Origin: CAVQBP01 sp964448105
Lineage (GTDB): Bacteria; Bacteroidota; Ignavibacteria; Ignavibacteriales; Ignavibacteriaceae
DNA length: 64,000 nucleotides
Assembly: GCA_964448105.1 (NCBI GenBank)
Contig: CAYUVK010000002.1
Span: 1-64,000 of the forward strand
Direction of reading: 5' to 3'
Program-made: the position numbers and the translations under genes
Notes under the pieces: model-generated
What the model was told of the DNA's origin: nothing
The model's database searches: none
The model's input: the letters and a program-made list of their open reading frames with translations, nothing else
Shown here: in pieces, positions 45,240 through 53,852 of the stretch
Layout of the letters: every line of letters starts with the position of its first letter
Numbering within the stretch: the first letter of the stretch is position 1

Positions 45240-45301
45240 TTCCGCCGGAGGCGGATCAGCCTCTGGCTGAAAGAGTAAGATTACGATTATGATTAAGAAT
45301 T
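45240..45301. repeat. Double-hairpin extragenic repeat, locus 3
   Basis: TCCGCC-GGA-GGCGGA then TCAGCC-TCT-GGCTGA then AAGAGTAAGATTA and CGATTATGATTAAGAAT. It differs from locus 2 only in the loop of the second hairpin (TCT for TTT) over 34 bases, and shares the tail with locus 1 (16157). It lies inside the suf operon, between sufC and sufD. Confidence 0.75.
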
Positions 45302-45310
45302 AAACTTAAG

Positions 45311-46078
45311 CTAACCCTGTTCAACAACTTCGTCAATATGATCTTTTACCCAATCATAACCTTTATCTTCTAATTCAAGTGCAAGTTCTTTTCCGCCCGA
45401 TTTAATTATTTTGCCTTTATAAAGGACATGTACAAAATCGGGTATTATATAATTAAGCAGCCTTTGATAATGTGTAACAACAATTGTAGAACTTTCACTA
45501 TTTTTTAATTTGTTTACACCATTTGCAACAATTCTTAATGCATCAATGTCAAGACCTGAATCAGTTTCATCAAGAATAGCTAACTTCGGTTCCAGCACGG
45601 CCATCTGAAATATTTCATTTCTCTTTTTTTCGCCGCCTGAAAATCCTTCATTAACGGAACGACTAAGTAAAGTTTTATCTAATTCAACAAGCTGCATTCT
45701 TTTCTTTATAAGAGAAAGAAATTCCATTGCATCTAATTCTTCTTCACCGCGGTATTTTCTAATTTCATTTAAAGCAGTTTTAAGGAGATTAGTATTGCTC
45801 ACTCCCGGTATTTCTACAGGATATTGAAAAGCGAGGAAAATACCTGCACGTGCTCTATCTTCAGGTTTCATTTCCAAAAGATTTTGTCCTTGATATAAAA
45901 CTTCTCCTTCTGTTACTTCATACTCTTCTCTTCCTGCTAACACTTGAGCAAGAGTACTTTTACCTGAGCCATTCGGTCCCATTATTGCGTGCACTTCACC
46001 TTTGTTTATTTTAAGGTTTATTCCTTTTAATATTTCTTTACCTTCTATATTCGCATGAAGATTTTTAATTTCTAACAT
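45311..46078 (-). CDS. sufC: SufC, ATPase subunit of the Fe-S scaffold
   Basis: 255 residues, ABC-type ATPase without membrane partners. Walker A GPNGSGKST, the SufC-specific signature FSGGEKKRNE, Walker B KLAILDETDSGLD and the switch His in VVTHYQRLLNYI are intact. Drives conformational change in SufBCD. AAGGGAAAAA lies before the ATG; 63 bases separate it from sufB upstream. Confidence 0.98.
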   Translation of the reverse strand: MLEIKNLHANIEGKEILKGINLKINKGEVHAIMGPNGSGKSTLAQVLAGREEYEVTEGEVLYQGQNLLEMKPEDRARAGIFLAFQYPVEIPGVSNTNLLKTALNEIRKYRGEEELDAMEFLSLIKKRMQLVELDKTLLSRSVNEGFSGGEKKRNEIFQMAVLEPKLAILDETDSGLDIDALRIVANGVNKLKNSESSTIVVTHYQRLLNYIIPDFVHVLYKGKIIKSGGKELALELEDKGYDWVKDHIDEVVEQG

Positions 46079-46141
46079 TTTTTTCCCTTTATTAAAAAAC
46101 TATTATTAAAGTTGAGATTATATTCTGATGATTGGATGAAA

Positions 46142-47590
46142 CTATCCGACACTTCCTTCCAAACTTATGCTTAACAATTTTTGGGCTTCAACTGCAAACT
46201 CCATCGGCAGCTCTTTAAAAACTTCTTTACAATATCCGTTAACTATTAATCCGATTGCATCTTCAGTAGAAATTCCTCTTTGGTTTAAATAAAAAATTTG
46301 GTCTTCGCCGATTTTTGAAGTTGTTGCTTCATGTTCAATCTGTGCAGTCGGATTATTAATTTCGAGATAAGGAAATGTATGAGCACCGCATTTATCACCA
46401 ATAAGAAGCGAATCACATTGGGAGAAATTCCTTGCGCCATTAGCTTTCTTAAGAATCCTTACCAAACCTCTATAGCTATTATTACTTTTTCCTGCAGAAA
46501 TACCTTTTGATATAATTGTGCTTTTTGTATTCTTTCCAATGTGGATCATTTTTGTCCCGGTATCTGCCTGCTGGTAATTATTAGTAACAGCAACGGAATA
46601 AAATTCTCCTATTGAATTATCTCCCTGCAGAATACAACCAGGATATTTCCAGGTAATTGCAGAACCGGTTTCAACTTGAGTCCATGAAATTTTTGAATTT
46701 ACTCCTCTGCATGCTCCACGTTTAGTTACAAAGTTATAAATACCGCCTTTACCGTTTTTATCACCTGCATACCAGTTTTGCACTGTAGAATATTTTATTT
46801 GAGCATTATCTAAAGCGACTAATTCCACTACAGCAGCATGTAATTGATTTTCATCTCTCATAGGAGCAGTGCAGCCTTCCAGATAACTTACATAAGCTCC
46901 CTCATCGGCAATAATTAAAGTTCTTTCGAATTGTCCAGTGTTAGCAGCATTGATTCTAAAATATGTGGAAAGTTCCATCGGACATCGAACCCCCTTAGGG
47001 ATATATACGAATGAACCATCACTAAATACAGCAGAATTAAGAGAAGCATAGAAATTATCGGTGTAAGGAACTACACTTCCCAGATATTTTTTTACTAAAT
47101 CGGGATGATTTTTAATTGCTTCGGAAATTGGACAAAATATTATGCCGTATTCTGAAAGTGTTTTCTTAAAAGTAGTTGCAACCGAAACACTGTCAAAAAC
47201 AGCATCAACTGCTACTCCTGATAATATTTTTTGTTCATCTAAAGAAATTCCTAATTTTTCAAAAGTTCTCCTCAATTCAGGGTCAACTTCTTCCAAGCTA
47301 TTTAATTGGGGTTTTTTCTTAGGAGCTGAATAATAAGAAATAGCCTGATAATCAATTGGCGGATAATTTACATTTGACCAATGCGGCTCTTTCATTTTTA
47401 TCCATTGCCTGTAAGCTTTCAGTCTCCATTCAAGCATCCAGTCCGGTTCATTTTTCTTTAAAGAAAGCTGTTTAATTATATCTTCATTCAAACCATTCGG
47501 CAGACTTTCAGCTTCAATATCTGTCACAAAACCATATTTATATTCTTTATTCGCTAATTCTTCAATGGTTCCTATTTCAGTTGTACTCAT
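46142..47590 (-). CDS. sufB: SufB, Fe-S scaffold subunit
   Basis: 482 residues. Core scaffold of the SUF system; the beta-helix region and the C-terminal motif with Cys, RNFSQCDSLLIGDKCGAHTFPYLEINNPTAQIEHEATTSKIGEDQ (motif positions about 390-435), are conserved, including the Cys and Glu thought to carry the nascent cluster. It is the first gene of the suf block, with GGAGATTTA at the start and a good promoter match 47 bases upstream. Confidence 0.97.
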   Translation of the reverse strand: MSTTEIGTIEELANKEYKYGFVTDIEAESLPNGLNEDIIKQLSLKKNEPDWMLEWRLKAYRQWIKMKEPHWSNVNYPPIDYQAISYYSAPKKKPQLNSLEEVDPELRRTFEKLGISLDEQKILSGVAVDAVFDSVSVATTFKKTLSEYGIIFCPISEAIKNHPDLVKKYLGSVVPYTDNFYASLNSAVFSDGSFVYIPKGVRCPMELSTYFRINAANTGQFERTLIIADEGAYVSYLEGCTAPMRDENQLHAAVVELVALDNAQIKYSTVQNWYAGDKNGKGGIYNFVTKRGACRGVNSKISWTQVETGSAITWKYPGCILQGDNSIGEFYSVAVTNNYQQADTGTKMIHIGKNTKSTIISKGISAGKSNNSYRGLVRILKKANGARNFSQCDSLLIGDKCGAHTFPYLEINNPTAQIEHEATTSKIGEDQIFYLNQRGISTEDAIGLIVNGYCKEVFKELPMEFAVEAQKLLSISLEGSVG

Positions 47591-47635
47591 TAAATCTCCT
47601 AAATTAAACCATTTAGTATATAAATTTACTGTTCA

Positions 47636-47664
47636 AACCTAATCAATCTATACTAATTTGTCAA
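47636..47664 (-). promoter_or_regulatory. Candidate promoter of the suf operon
   Basis: On the minus strand TTGACA and TAGGTT are separated by exactly 17 bases, 46-74 bases before the sufB ATG. A short inverted repeat CTAAAT-GGTTTA-ATTTAG lies between the promoter and the ribosome-binding site and could be an operator, possibly for the Rrf2 protein encoded at the end of the block. Confidence 0.45.
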
Positions 47665-47815
47665 GATTATAAAAGCGAATAGTTGAATTTATGCTCATTT
47701 TTATAATAATTCTAAAAAATGGTTCATAACAATAAATTGTTTTTGACTATATTATTAGGTTAATTTGTAAAATATTTTAAATTTAGATTTATTTTGAAAT
47801 TTTAGTGACAAAAAA

Positions 47816-48910
47816 GTGGAAGAAAAGAACATTAAAGAAACTGTTATAAGAAACGAAACCCGGGAAGATTCAGGGGATAATTCAAAAAACGATTCTTCAG
47901 AAAAAAGCAGAAAATCTTACTATAATAGAAATAGACGCTATAATAGCCGGAGATACAAATCTAAATCCACAAAAGAAAAATTGGATAATAAAAAGGTATC
48001 ATTAGTTATCCCTCTCTATAATGAAGAAGAATCATTAGTTCCTCTAACTCACGAAATAAGAAAGGCTTTGTACGAGTTAAAATATATGTGGGAAGTAATT
48101 TTTGTAGATGACGGTAGCAGGGATAAGTCTTTAGAGGTTTTACGGGATATTTCAAATAAAGATAAAAGATTTAAATATATCAGCTTTAGAAAAAATTATG
48201 GTAAATCTGCTGCATTGCAGGTAGGGTTTAAACAGGTAAGCGGAGATATAATTGTTACAATGGATGCAGACCTTCAGGATGATCCGTACGAAATTCCCAA
48301 TTTAATTAATAAGCTTAACGAGGGATTTGATTTAGTCTCAGGTTGGAAAAAGAAAAGGATGGATCCTTTTATAAAAAGAAAATCTTCAAAATTTTTCAAT
48401 TTTATAACACGATTAATTTCGGGGATAAAAATTCATGATTTTAATTGCGGTTTAAAAGCATATAGAAGAGAAGTTGTCGAAAATATAAAAGTATATGGTG
48501 AGCTTCACCGTTATATGCCTGTTTTAGCCGGCTGGCAAGGCTATACTGTTTCCGAAATAGAAGTGAAGCATCGTCCAAGAAGATATGGAAAAACCAAGTT
48601 TGGAATCTCCCGCTTCTTCAAAGGTTTTATAGATCTTATTACTGTAATTTTTACTACTAGATATATCAAGCGTCCAATGCATTTATTTGGATTTTTTGGT
48701 GCAGTATCTTTTTTTATTGGTCTTATTGTAAATGGTTACCTTACAATTGAATGGATCAGCGGTCATTATTTAAGCAACCGTCCAATGTTATTTTTAGGAA
48801 TGTTGTTAATTATTGTTGGTGTACAATTTTTTTCCGTTGGATTATTGGGCGAAATGCTTGTTAATAATTTTATGAGTGAAAAAGAATACGAAATTAAAGA
48901 AAAGGGATGA
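47816..48910 (+). CDS. Polyprenyl-phosphate glycosyltransferase (GT2, DPM1/GtrB-like)
   Basis: 364 residues. After a basic, low-complexity N-terminal tail of about 60 residues (Arg/Asn/Ser-rich, RNRRYNSRRYKSKSTKEK) comes a GT-A domain with VSLVIPLYNEEESL, VIFVDDGSRDKSLE and the DADLQDDP motif for metal and donor. Two C-terminal membrane helices follow (about 275-297 and 320-345). This layout makes a membrane-bound lipid-linked sugar donor. It starts at GTG with a poor ribosome-binding site, so the true N terminus is uncertain. It opens the plus-strand polysaccharide cluster. The charged tail is unusual for the family. Confidence 0.88.
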   Translation: MEEKNIKETVIRNETREDSGDNSKNDSSEKSRKSYYNRNRRYNSRRYKSKSTKEKLDNKKVSLVIPLYNEEESLVPLTHEIRKALYELKYMWEVIFVDDGSRDKSLEVLRDISNKDKRFKYISFRKNYGKSAALQVGFKQVSGDIIVTMDADLQDDPYEIPNLINKLNEGFDLVSGWKKKRMDPFIKRKSSKFFNFITRLISGIKIHDFNCGLKAYRREVVENIKVYGELHRYMPVLAGWQGYTVSEIEVKHRPRRYGKTKFGISRFFKGFIDLITVIFTTRYIKRPMHLFGFFGAVSFFIGLIVNGYLTIEWISGHYLSNRPMLFLGMLLIIVGVQFFSVGLLGEMLVNNFMSEKEYEIKEKG

Positions 48911-48957
48911 TCCTATTTTATTCAATTAAAGTTTTTCAATCCAGCTAACCAATACTT

Positions 48958-50052
48958 ATGAATTTAGTTGATATTAAAATTAATTGCCGCTATTTCCGGG
49001 GTGATATTCCATGCAAACCAAATAAACTTTATGGTGCTCATTGTGTTGATGAAAAAGGAAAAGATTGTAGTTATTATGATCCTACCAAACAAAAGATTTT
49101 AATAATTAAACTTGGTGCTATTGGTGATATAATAAGATCCACTCCCATTTTGGAACCGATTAAAAAACAATATCCTGAAGTAAAAATTTATTGGTTAACT
49201 CATACACCATCAATTGTACCGGAAAATGTGGATGTAATTTTAAAATTTAATAGTGAAGGATTGGCATTTTTAGAAGAAGTGGATTTTGATATAATCTATA
49301 ATCTTGATAAAGATAAAGAAGCATGCGCTCTTATTAATAAGTTGCCTTCTAAAATTAAAAAAGGTTTTATTTTAAAAGAAGGAGTCCCTTTCCCGGCTGA
49401 TGAAGATGCTGTTCATAAATATTTTACAGGAATTTTTGACGACATAAGTCTGCGAAATAAAAAAAATTATATAGAAGAAATATTTGAAATATGCGGATTT
49501 AAATTTAACGGAGAAAAATATATTCTTTCTTCCTTTCCCCAATATGAAACGGAATGGAAATTAAATAAATCAAAAAAAATTATCGGGTTAAATACAGGGT
49601 GCGGCGGAAGATGGACTTCACGTTTATGGTCTAATGAAAATTGGATTGAACTTGCAAAAACTTTAATTAAGAAGAATTACGAAGTTCTCTTCTTAGGAGG
49701 AGAACTTGAAGATGAAAAAAATAAATATTTTGCAGATCAAACCGGCGGAAAATATTTCGGTCATTTTCATCTGGAAAAATTTATAAACCTTGTTGATCAA
49801 TGCGATCTTGTTGTAACCGGGGTAACTATGGCTATGCATATTACTTTGGGTCTCGGAAGAAAAATTGTTTTATTTAATAATATTTTTAATCCTTATGAAT
49901 TTGAACTTTATGGATTAGGAGAAATTATTCAGCCAAGTAAAGAATGTAAATGTTTTTACAAGCCTGTTTGTGTTAATGATGAGTATAAATGTATGGAATA
50001 TATTGAAGTTGGTCGTGTAATTGAAACAATTGATAAACTTTTTTCTAAATGA
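48958..50052 (+). CDS. Heptosyltransferase-like glycosyltransferase (GT9) with Cys clusters
   Basis: 364 residues. The GT9 core (ILIIKLGAIGDIIRSTPILEPI, then NTGCGGRWTSRLWSNENWIELAKTL and VTGVTMAMHITLGLGRKIVLF) matches the LPS heptosyltransferase/lipid-glycan family. Two extra cysteine groups frame it: C10, C19, C29 and C37 before the core, and C330, C332, C338 and C345 after it. Eight cysteines in a cytoplasmic enzyme look like a metal or Fe-S site. It overlaps the next gene by four bases (ATGA). Confidence 0.9.
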   Translation: MNLVDIKINCRYFRGDIPCKPNKLYGAHCVDEKGKDCSYYDPTKQKILIIKLGAIGDIIRSTPILEPIKKQYPEVKIYWLTHTPSIVPENVDVILKFNSEGLAFLEEVDFDIIYNLDKDKEACALINKLPSKIKKGFILKEGVPFPADEDAVHKYFTGIFDDISLRNKKNYIEEIFEICGFKFNGEKYILSSFPQYETEWKLNKSKKIIGLNTGCGGRWTSRLWSNENWIELAKTLIKKNYEVLFLGGELEDEKNKYFADQTGGKYFGHFHLEKFINLVDQCDLVVTGVTMAMHITLGLGRKIVLFNNIFNPYEFELYGLGEIIQPSKECKCFYKPVCVNDEYKCMEYIEVGRVIETIDKLFSK

Positions 50053-51170
50053 AAATTACCATCCTTTCAACTGCTTATCCATTAAGAGGCGGGATCTCAC
50101 ATTTTATTGGTTTACTTTTTAATGAATTAAGAAAAGAGCATGATGTTAATATTATAACCTTTAAAAGGCAGTACCCCTCAATTTTATTCCCGGGAAAATC
50201 TCAAATCGAATCCGGAGATACAGTTGAAAAAATACCGACTTCCGTTTTGGTTGATTCAATTAATCCTTTAAACTGGATTAGAATAGGATTAAAAATAAAA
50301 AAAGAATCTCCTGATCTATTAATCTACAAATACTGGATGCCATTTTTTGCTCCTTGTTTCGGAACAATTTCAAGAATAGCCAAACAGAACAAAAAAACTA
50401 AAGTGCTGGTTATTTGCGATAATGTGATTCCCCATGAAGGTAAACCCGGTGATAAAATTTTAACGAAGTTTTTTTTTAGGGCAGTTAATTTTTTTGTTGT
50501 ATTATCAAAAAAAGTACAGCAAGATTTAATTAATCTAATGCCTAATGCAAGAAATAAATTTTTATCACATCCTATTTATTCTATTTTTGGGGATTCAGTA
50601 GATAAAGCAACCGCAAAAAAGCATTTACAAATAAAAGATGATAATACAATTTTATTTTTTGGATTCATTAGGGATTACAAAGGACTTGACGTTCTTTTGG
50701 AGGCCATTGCTTTATTAAAAAATAAAATAGAATTAAAATTAATTGTTGCAGGTGAATTTTATAGCAATGAAGAAAAATATAAAAAGTTAATTGAAACTTT
50801 AGATATCCAGGATAAGCTTTTTTTATTTACGGATTTCATTCCTACATCAGAAGTAAAATATTATTTTTCAGCTTGTGACGCGGTTATTCTTCCATATAAG
50901 GATGCTACTCAAAGCGGGATAGTTCAAATTGCAATGAATTTTAAAAAGCCTGTAATTGCTGCAAATGTAGGAGGTTTATCAGAAGTAGTTAAAAACAATG
51001 AAACGGGATTTATTTTAGAAAAAGAAAATCCCCAAATATTGGCTGAAGCAATATTAAAGTTTTATTCGGAAAATAAAGAAAAAGAATTTATTGAGAATAT
51101 TGAAAAAGAGATTGAAAAATACTCATGGAAAAGATTTGTTAATGGCATAATGGAATTAGTAAATTCGTAA
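50049..51170 (+). CDS. Glycosyltransferase family 4 (GT-B)
   Basis: 373 residues. GT-B fold retaining transferase: N-terminal acceptor domain with AYPLRGGISHFIGLLFNEL, C-terminal nucleotide-sugar domain with ILFFGFIRDYKGLDVLLEAI, and the E-x7-E motif in IQIAMNFKKPVIAANVGGLSEVV followed by ETGFI. Translationally coupled to the GT9 gene. Likely adds a hexose to the lipid-linked glycan. Confidence 0.92.
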   Translation: MKITILSTAYPLRGGISHFIGLLFNELRKEHDVNIITFKRQYPSILFPGKSQIESGDTVEKIPTSVLVDSINPLNWIRIGLKIKKESPDLLIYKYWMPFFAPCFGTISRIAKQNKKTKVLVICDNVIPHEGKPGDKILTKFFFRAVNFFVVLSKKVQQDLINLMPNARNKFLSHPIYSIFGDSVDKATAKKHLQIKDDNTILFFGFIRDYKGLDVLLEAIALLKNKIELKLIVAGEFYSNEEKYKKLIETLDIQDKLFLFTDFIPTSEVKYYFSACDAVILPYKDATQSGIVQIAMNFKKPVIAANVGGLSEVVKNNETGFILEKENPQILAEAILKFYSENKEKEFIENIEKEIEKYSWKRFVNGIMELVNS

Positions 51171-51264
51171 TATTGTTTAATTGACAAATTGTTAAGTTGC
51201 TTATCGAAATTTATATTATTAAAAATTTGACAATTAAAAAGTTTAGCAATTTAAGGGAATATAG

Positions 51265-53805
51265 ATGTCCAAAACAAATAAAAGAACAAAATCCCACAAG
51301 AAAATTGTTGAAGAAACTTTTTTCTCTAAATTTAATTTAGAAGAATTCCTCCCGCAAAAATATCATGTACTTGCAGTTGTACTTATCATATTTATTTTAT
51401 TTTTAATCTTTTTAAATCCTCTATACTTTGGAGGCAAAACTTTTCAAGCAGGTGATATAGTTACCAGCCGAAGCCTTGAAACATATGCAAGTAACCATGG
51501 AGCAGGAGATATTTTGTGGGATCCTTATATTTTTTGCGGAATGCCTTCTTATGCTCTATGGCCCGGTTATAAATGGTTTAATCTTTTTTATGTTGGAATC
51601 ACCACTGTAAAAAATGTTTTTGTAACTATATTTTCAGTTGATTATACTGCCTGGACTATTTATTTAATAATTCTCGGTATTACTACATTCTTTCTCGTTA
51701 AATATTTAACTAAAAATATTTTCGTCAGTTTATTTTCAGCGGTTTCAACATCTTTTAGCACCGGAATTATAGTATTCCTTTTTATTGGTCATGTAACTAA
51801 GCTGGCGGCGTTTGGCTTTTATCCTTTAATTTTTTTAATGCTTCTTAAATTCCAGGACAAAATCCGTCTAATTGATATTTTAATTTTGATAATTACTTTG
51901 CAGCTCTCGATACAAAGTTTTCATGCACAAATAATCTTTTATACTCTTTTTGCGGTTACAATTTATTTTATATATTTCTTTGTAAGGGCATTGGTTAAAA
52001 AAGAAACTGACAATAGGAATAAGATATTAAAATCAGCGGGAGTATTTATATTTTCTTTAATAATTGCTCTTTTAATCCAATCAGATAATATAACTCAGAT
52101 ATACGAATATACTCCATATTCAACGCGTGGGAGCGAAAGCATCCTGGATAAAGTGAAAGGGAAAGTTGAACAGAACACTACTGATTATTACAGGTATCAT
52201 ACGGATTGGTCATTTTCACCGGAAGAAGTTTTAACCATGATAGTTCCTTCATATTATGGATTCGGGTATTCATACTATAATGGTCCTTTAACAAATAATC
52301 AGCCTGTAAGAGTAAATACATATTTCGGTCAAATGCCTTTTGTCGATGTTGCAGTCGGATATATGGGAATTATTGTTCTTGTTCTTGCTCTTTTCGGAAT
52401 TTTTACAAGGTGGAAAGATCCGTTTGTACAATTTTTAACAATACTTTCCGTAGTAGCATTAATCATTTCTTTCGGGAAAAATTTCCCTGTACTATTTGAT
52501 TTACTTTTTTATAATCTCCCGGATTTTAATAAGTTCAGAGTTCCTTCAATGATTTTGGTCTTGGTTCAGGTTAGTGTCCCTGTATTAGCCGGTTTTGGTT
52601 TGATGAGAATTATTTCGTTAAGAAACGAAAACAATGATAAACTAAAAAAACTGGTAAAGAATTTAGCAATAGGATTTTCGGTAGTTTTTGTTCTTTCTTT
52701 ATTATTGAATGGAGCAATCACAGGCTGGTTTACTACAAGAGTTAATGAATATGCTGCATCAATTCAGCAATCACAACCAAGAATGGCTCAGCAATTTAAT
52801 GCTCTGGCAGAATATAGTGCCGGAATGTTTTCAGGTGATCTGCTTTTTGCTTTTGCATTTTTATCCATAACATTTTGGGTTGCCGTTGGATATTTAAATT
52901 TGAAAATAAGCGGAGATATCCTGGCTATAATTATTATATTTTTAACTATAATCGATCTATGGAGAATTGATGCAAGAGGAGAAGATTACATAAATAGCCC
53001 CGATTTAAAAAATCTTTTTACTCAGCCTGAATATATAACTGCAATTAAAAATCAGAACGATAAGGAACCATTTAGAGTATTAAATTTAAAACAGGATGGT
53101 TCTTATGGTGCATTTAATAATAATGCAAATTACAATGCATATTTTCTTTTAGAAGATTTTTATGGTTACTCGGCAATTAAACCTCGCTCGTACCAGGATA
53201 TAATTGATGTTGTTGGTCCGGCAAATCCAACATTATGGCGGATGCTAAATGTTAAATATATTGTAACAAACAAGCAGGTGAACCTTGAAGGATTTTCTTT
53301 AATAAATAAATCGGATAAAAGTATAGTATATAAAAATGAAGATGCCTTGCCAAGAGTTTATTTTGTCGACAGTGTTAGAATGGAAACAGGGATGAATCTT
53401 TTAAACAAAATTAAAGACTCATCATTTGACCCTAAAAAAATTGCTTTTACAAATGAAAAAATTAATGTTGACGGCTTGGATTCAACGACTTATACAAAAA
53501 TTGTGGAGTACAAAGATGAATTAATAAAAGTAGATGCTAATGCATCAGGGGATAACTTTTTATTTTTAGGCGATACATATATCACTTATGGATGGAAGGC
53601 CAGTATTGATGGGAATAAAACTAAAATATATAAAGCAGATTACGGTTTTATGGGAATTATTGTTCCTAAAGGTAAACATACAATAGAATTTAGGTATGCA
53701 CCAACCAGCTTTTATGTTAGTAAGTATATTGCTTTAATACTAAGCAGTTTGGTAGTTTTGATTTTACTGGTTAGTATTTTTTTCGAAATGAAAAAAGTTA
53801 AATAG
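51265..53805 (+). CDS. YfhO-like polytopic membrane protein
   Basis: 846 residues with about 13 predicted helices. A first helix (VLAVVLIIFILFLIFLNPLYF) is followed by a large outside loop with GDILWDPYIFCGMPSYALWPG. A set of helices follows to about residue 560, then a soluble C-terminal domain (about 575-810) with DFYGYSAIKPRSYQDIIDV and a final helix (YIALILSSLVVLILLVSIFF). This is the YfhO/GT-C-like type, implicated in lipid-linked sugar transfer onto wall polymers in Firmicutes. It is flanked by glycosyltransferases, which supports a glycan role. An AAGGGAATATAG site precedes the ATG. Confidence 0.8.
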   Translation: MSKTNKRTKSHKKIVEETFFSKFNLEEFLPQKYHVLAVVLIIFILFLIFLNPLYFGGKTFQAGDIVTSRSLETYASNHGAGDILWDPYIFCGMPSYALWPGYKWFNLFYVGITTVKNVFVTIFSVDYTAWTIYLIILGITTFFLVKYLTKNIFVSLFSAVSTSFSTGIIVFLFIGHVTKLAAFGFYPLIFLMLLKFQDKIRLIDILILIITLQLSIQSFHAQIIFYTLFAVTIYFIYFFVRALVKKETDNRNKILKSAGVFIFSLIIALLIQSDNITQIYEYTPYSTRGSESILDKVKGKVEQNTTDYYRYHTDWSFSPEEVLTMIVPSYYGFGYSYYNGPLTNNQPVRVNTYFGQMPFVDVAVGYMGIIVLVLALFGIFTRWKDPFVQFLTILSVVALIISFGKNFPVLFDLLFYNLPDFNKFRVPSMILVLVQVSVPVLAGFGLMRIISLRNENNDKLKKLVKNLAIGFSVVFVLSLLLNGAITGWFTTRVNEYAASIQQSQPRMAQQFNALAEYSAGMFSGDLLFAFAFLSITFWVAVGYLNLKISGDILAIIIIFLTIIDLWRIDARGEDYINSPDLKNLFTQPEYITAIKNQNDKEPFRVLNLKQDGSYGAFNNNANYNAYFLLEDFYGYSAIKPRSYQDIIDVVGPANPTLWRMLNVKYIVTNKQVNLEGFSLINKSDKSIVYKNEDALPRVYFVDSVRMETGMNLLNKIKDSSFDPKKIAFTNEKINVDGLDSTTYTKIVEYKDELIKVDANASGDNFLFLGDTYITYGWKASIDGNKTKIYKADYGFMGIIVPKGKHTIEFRYAPTSFYVSKYIALILSSLVVLILLVSIFFEMKKVK

Positions 53806-53852
53806 AATAATATTAATATATAGCAATTTAAAAGAAAAATAAATTTTATTAA

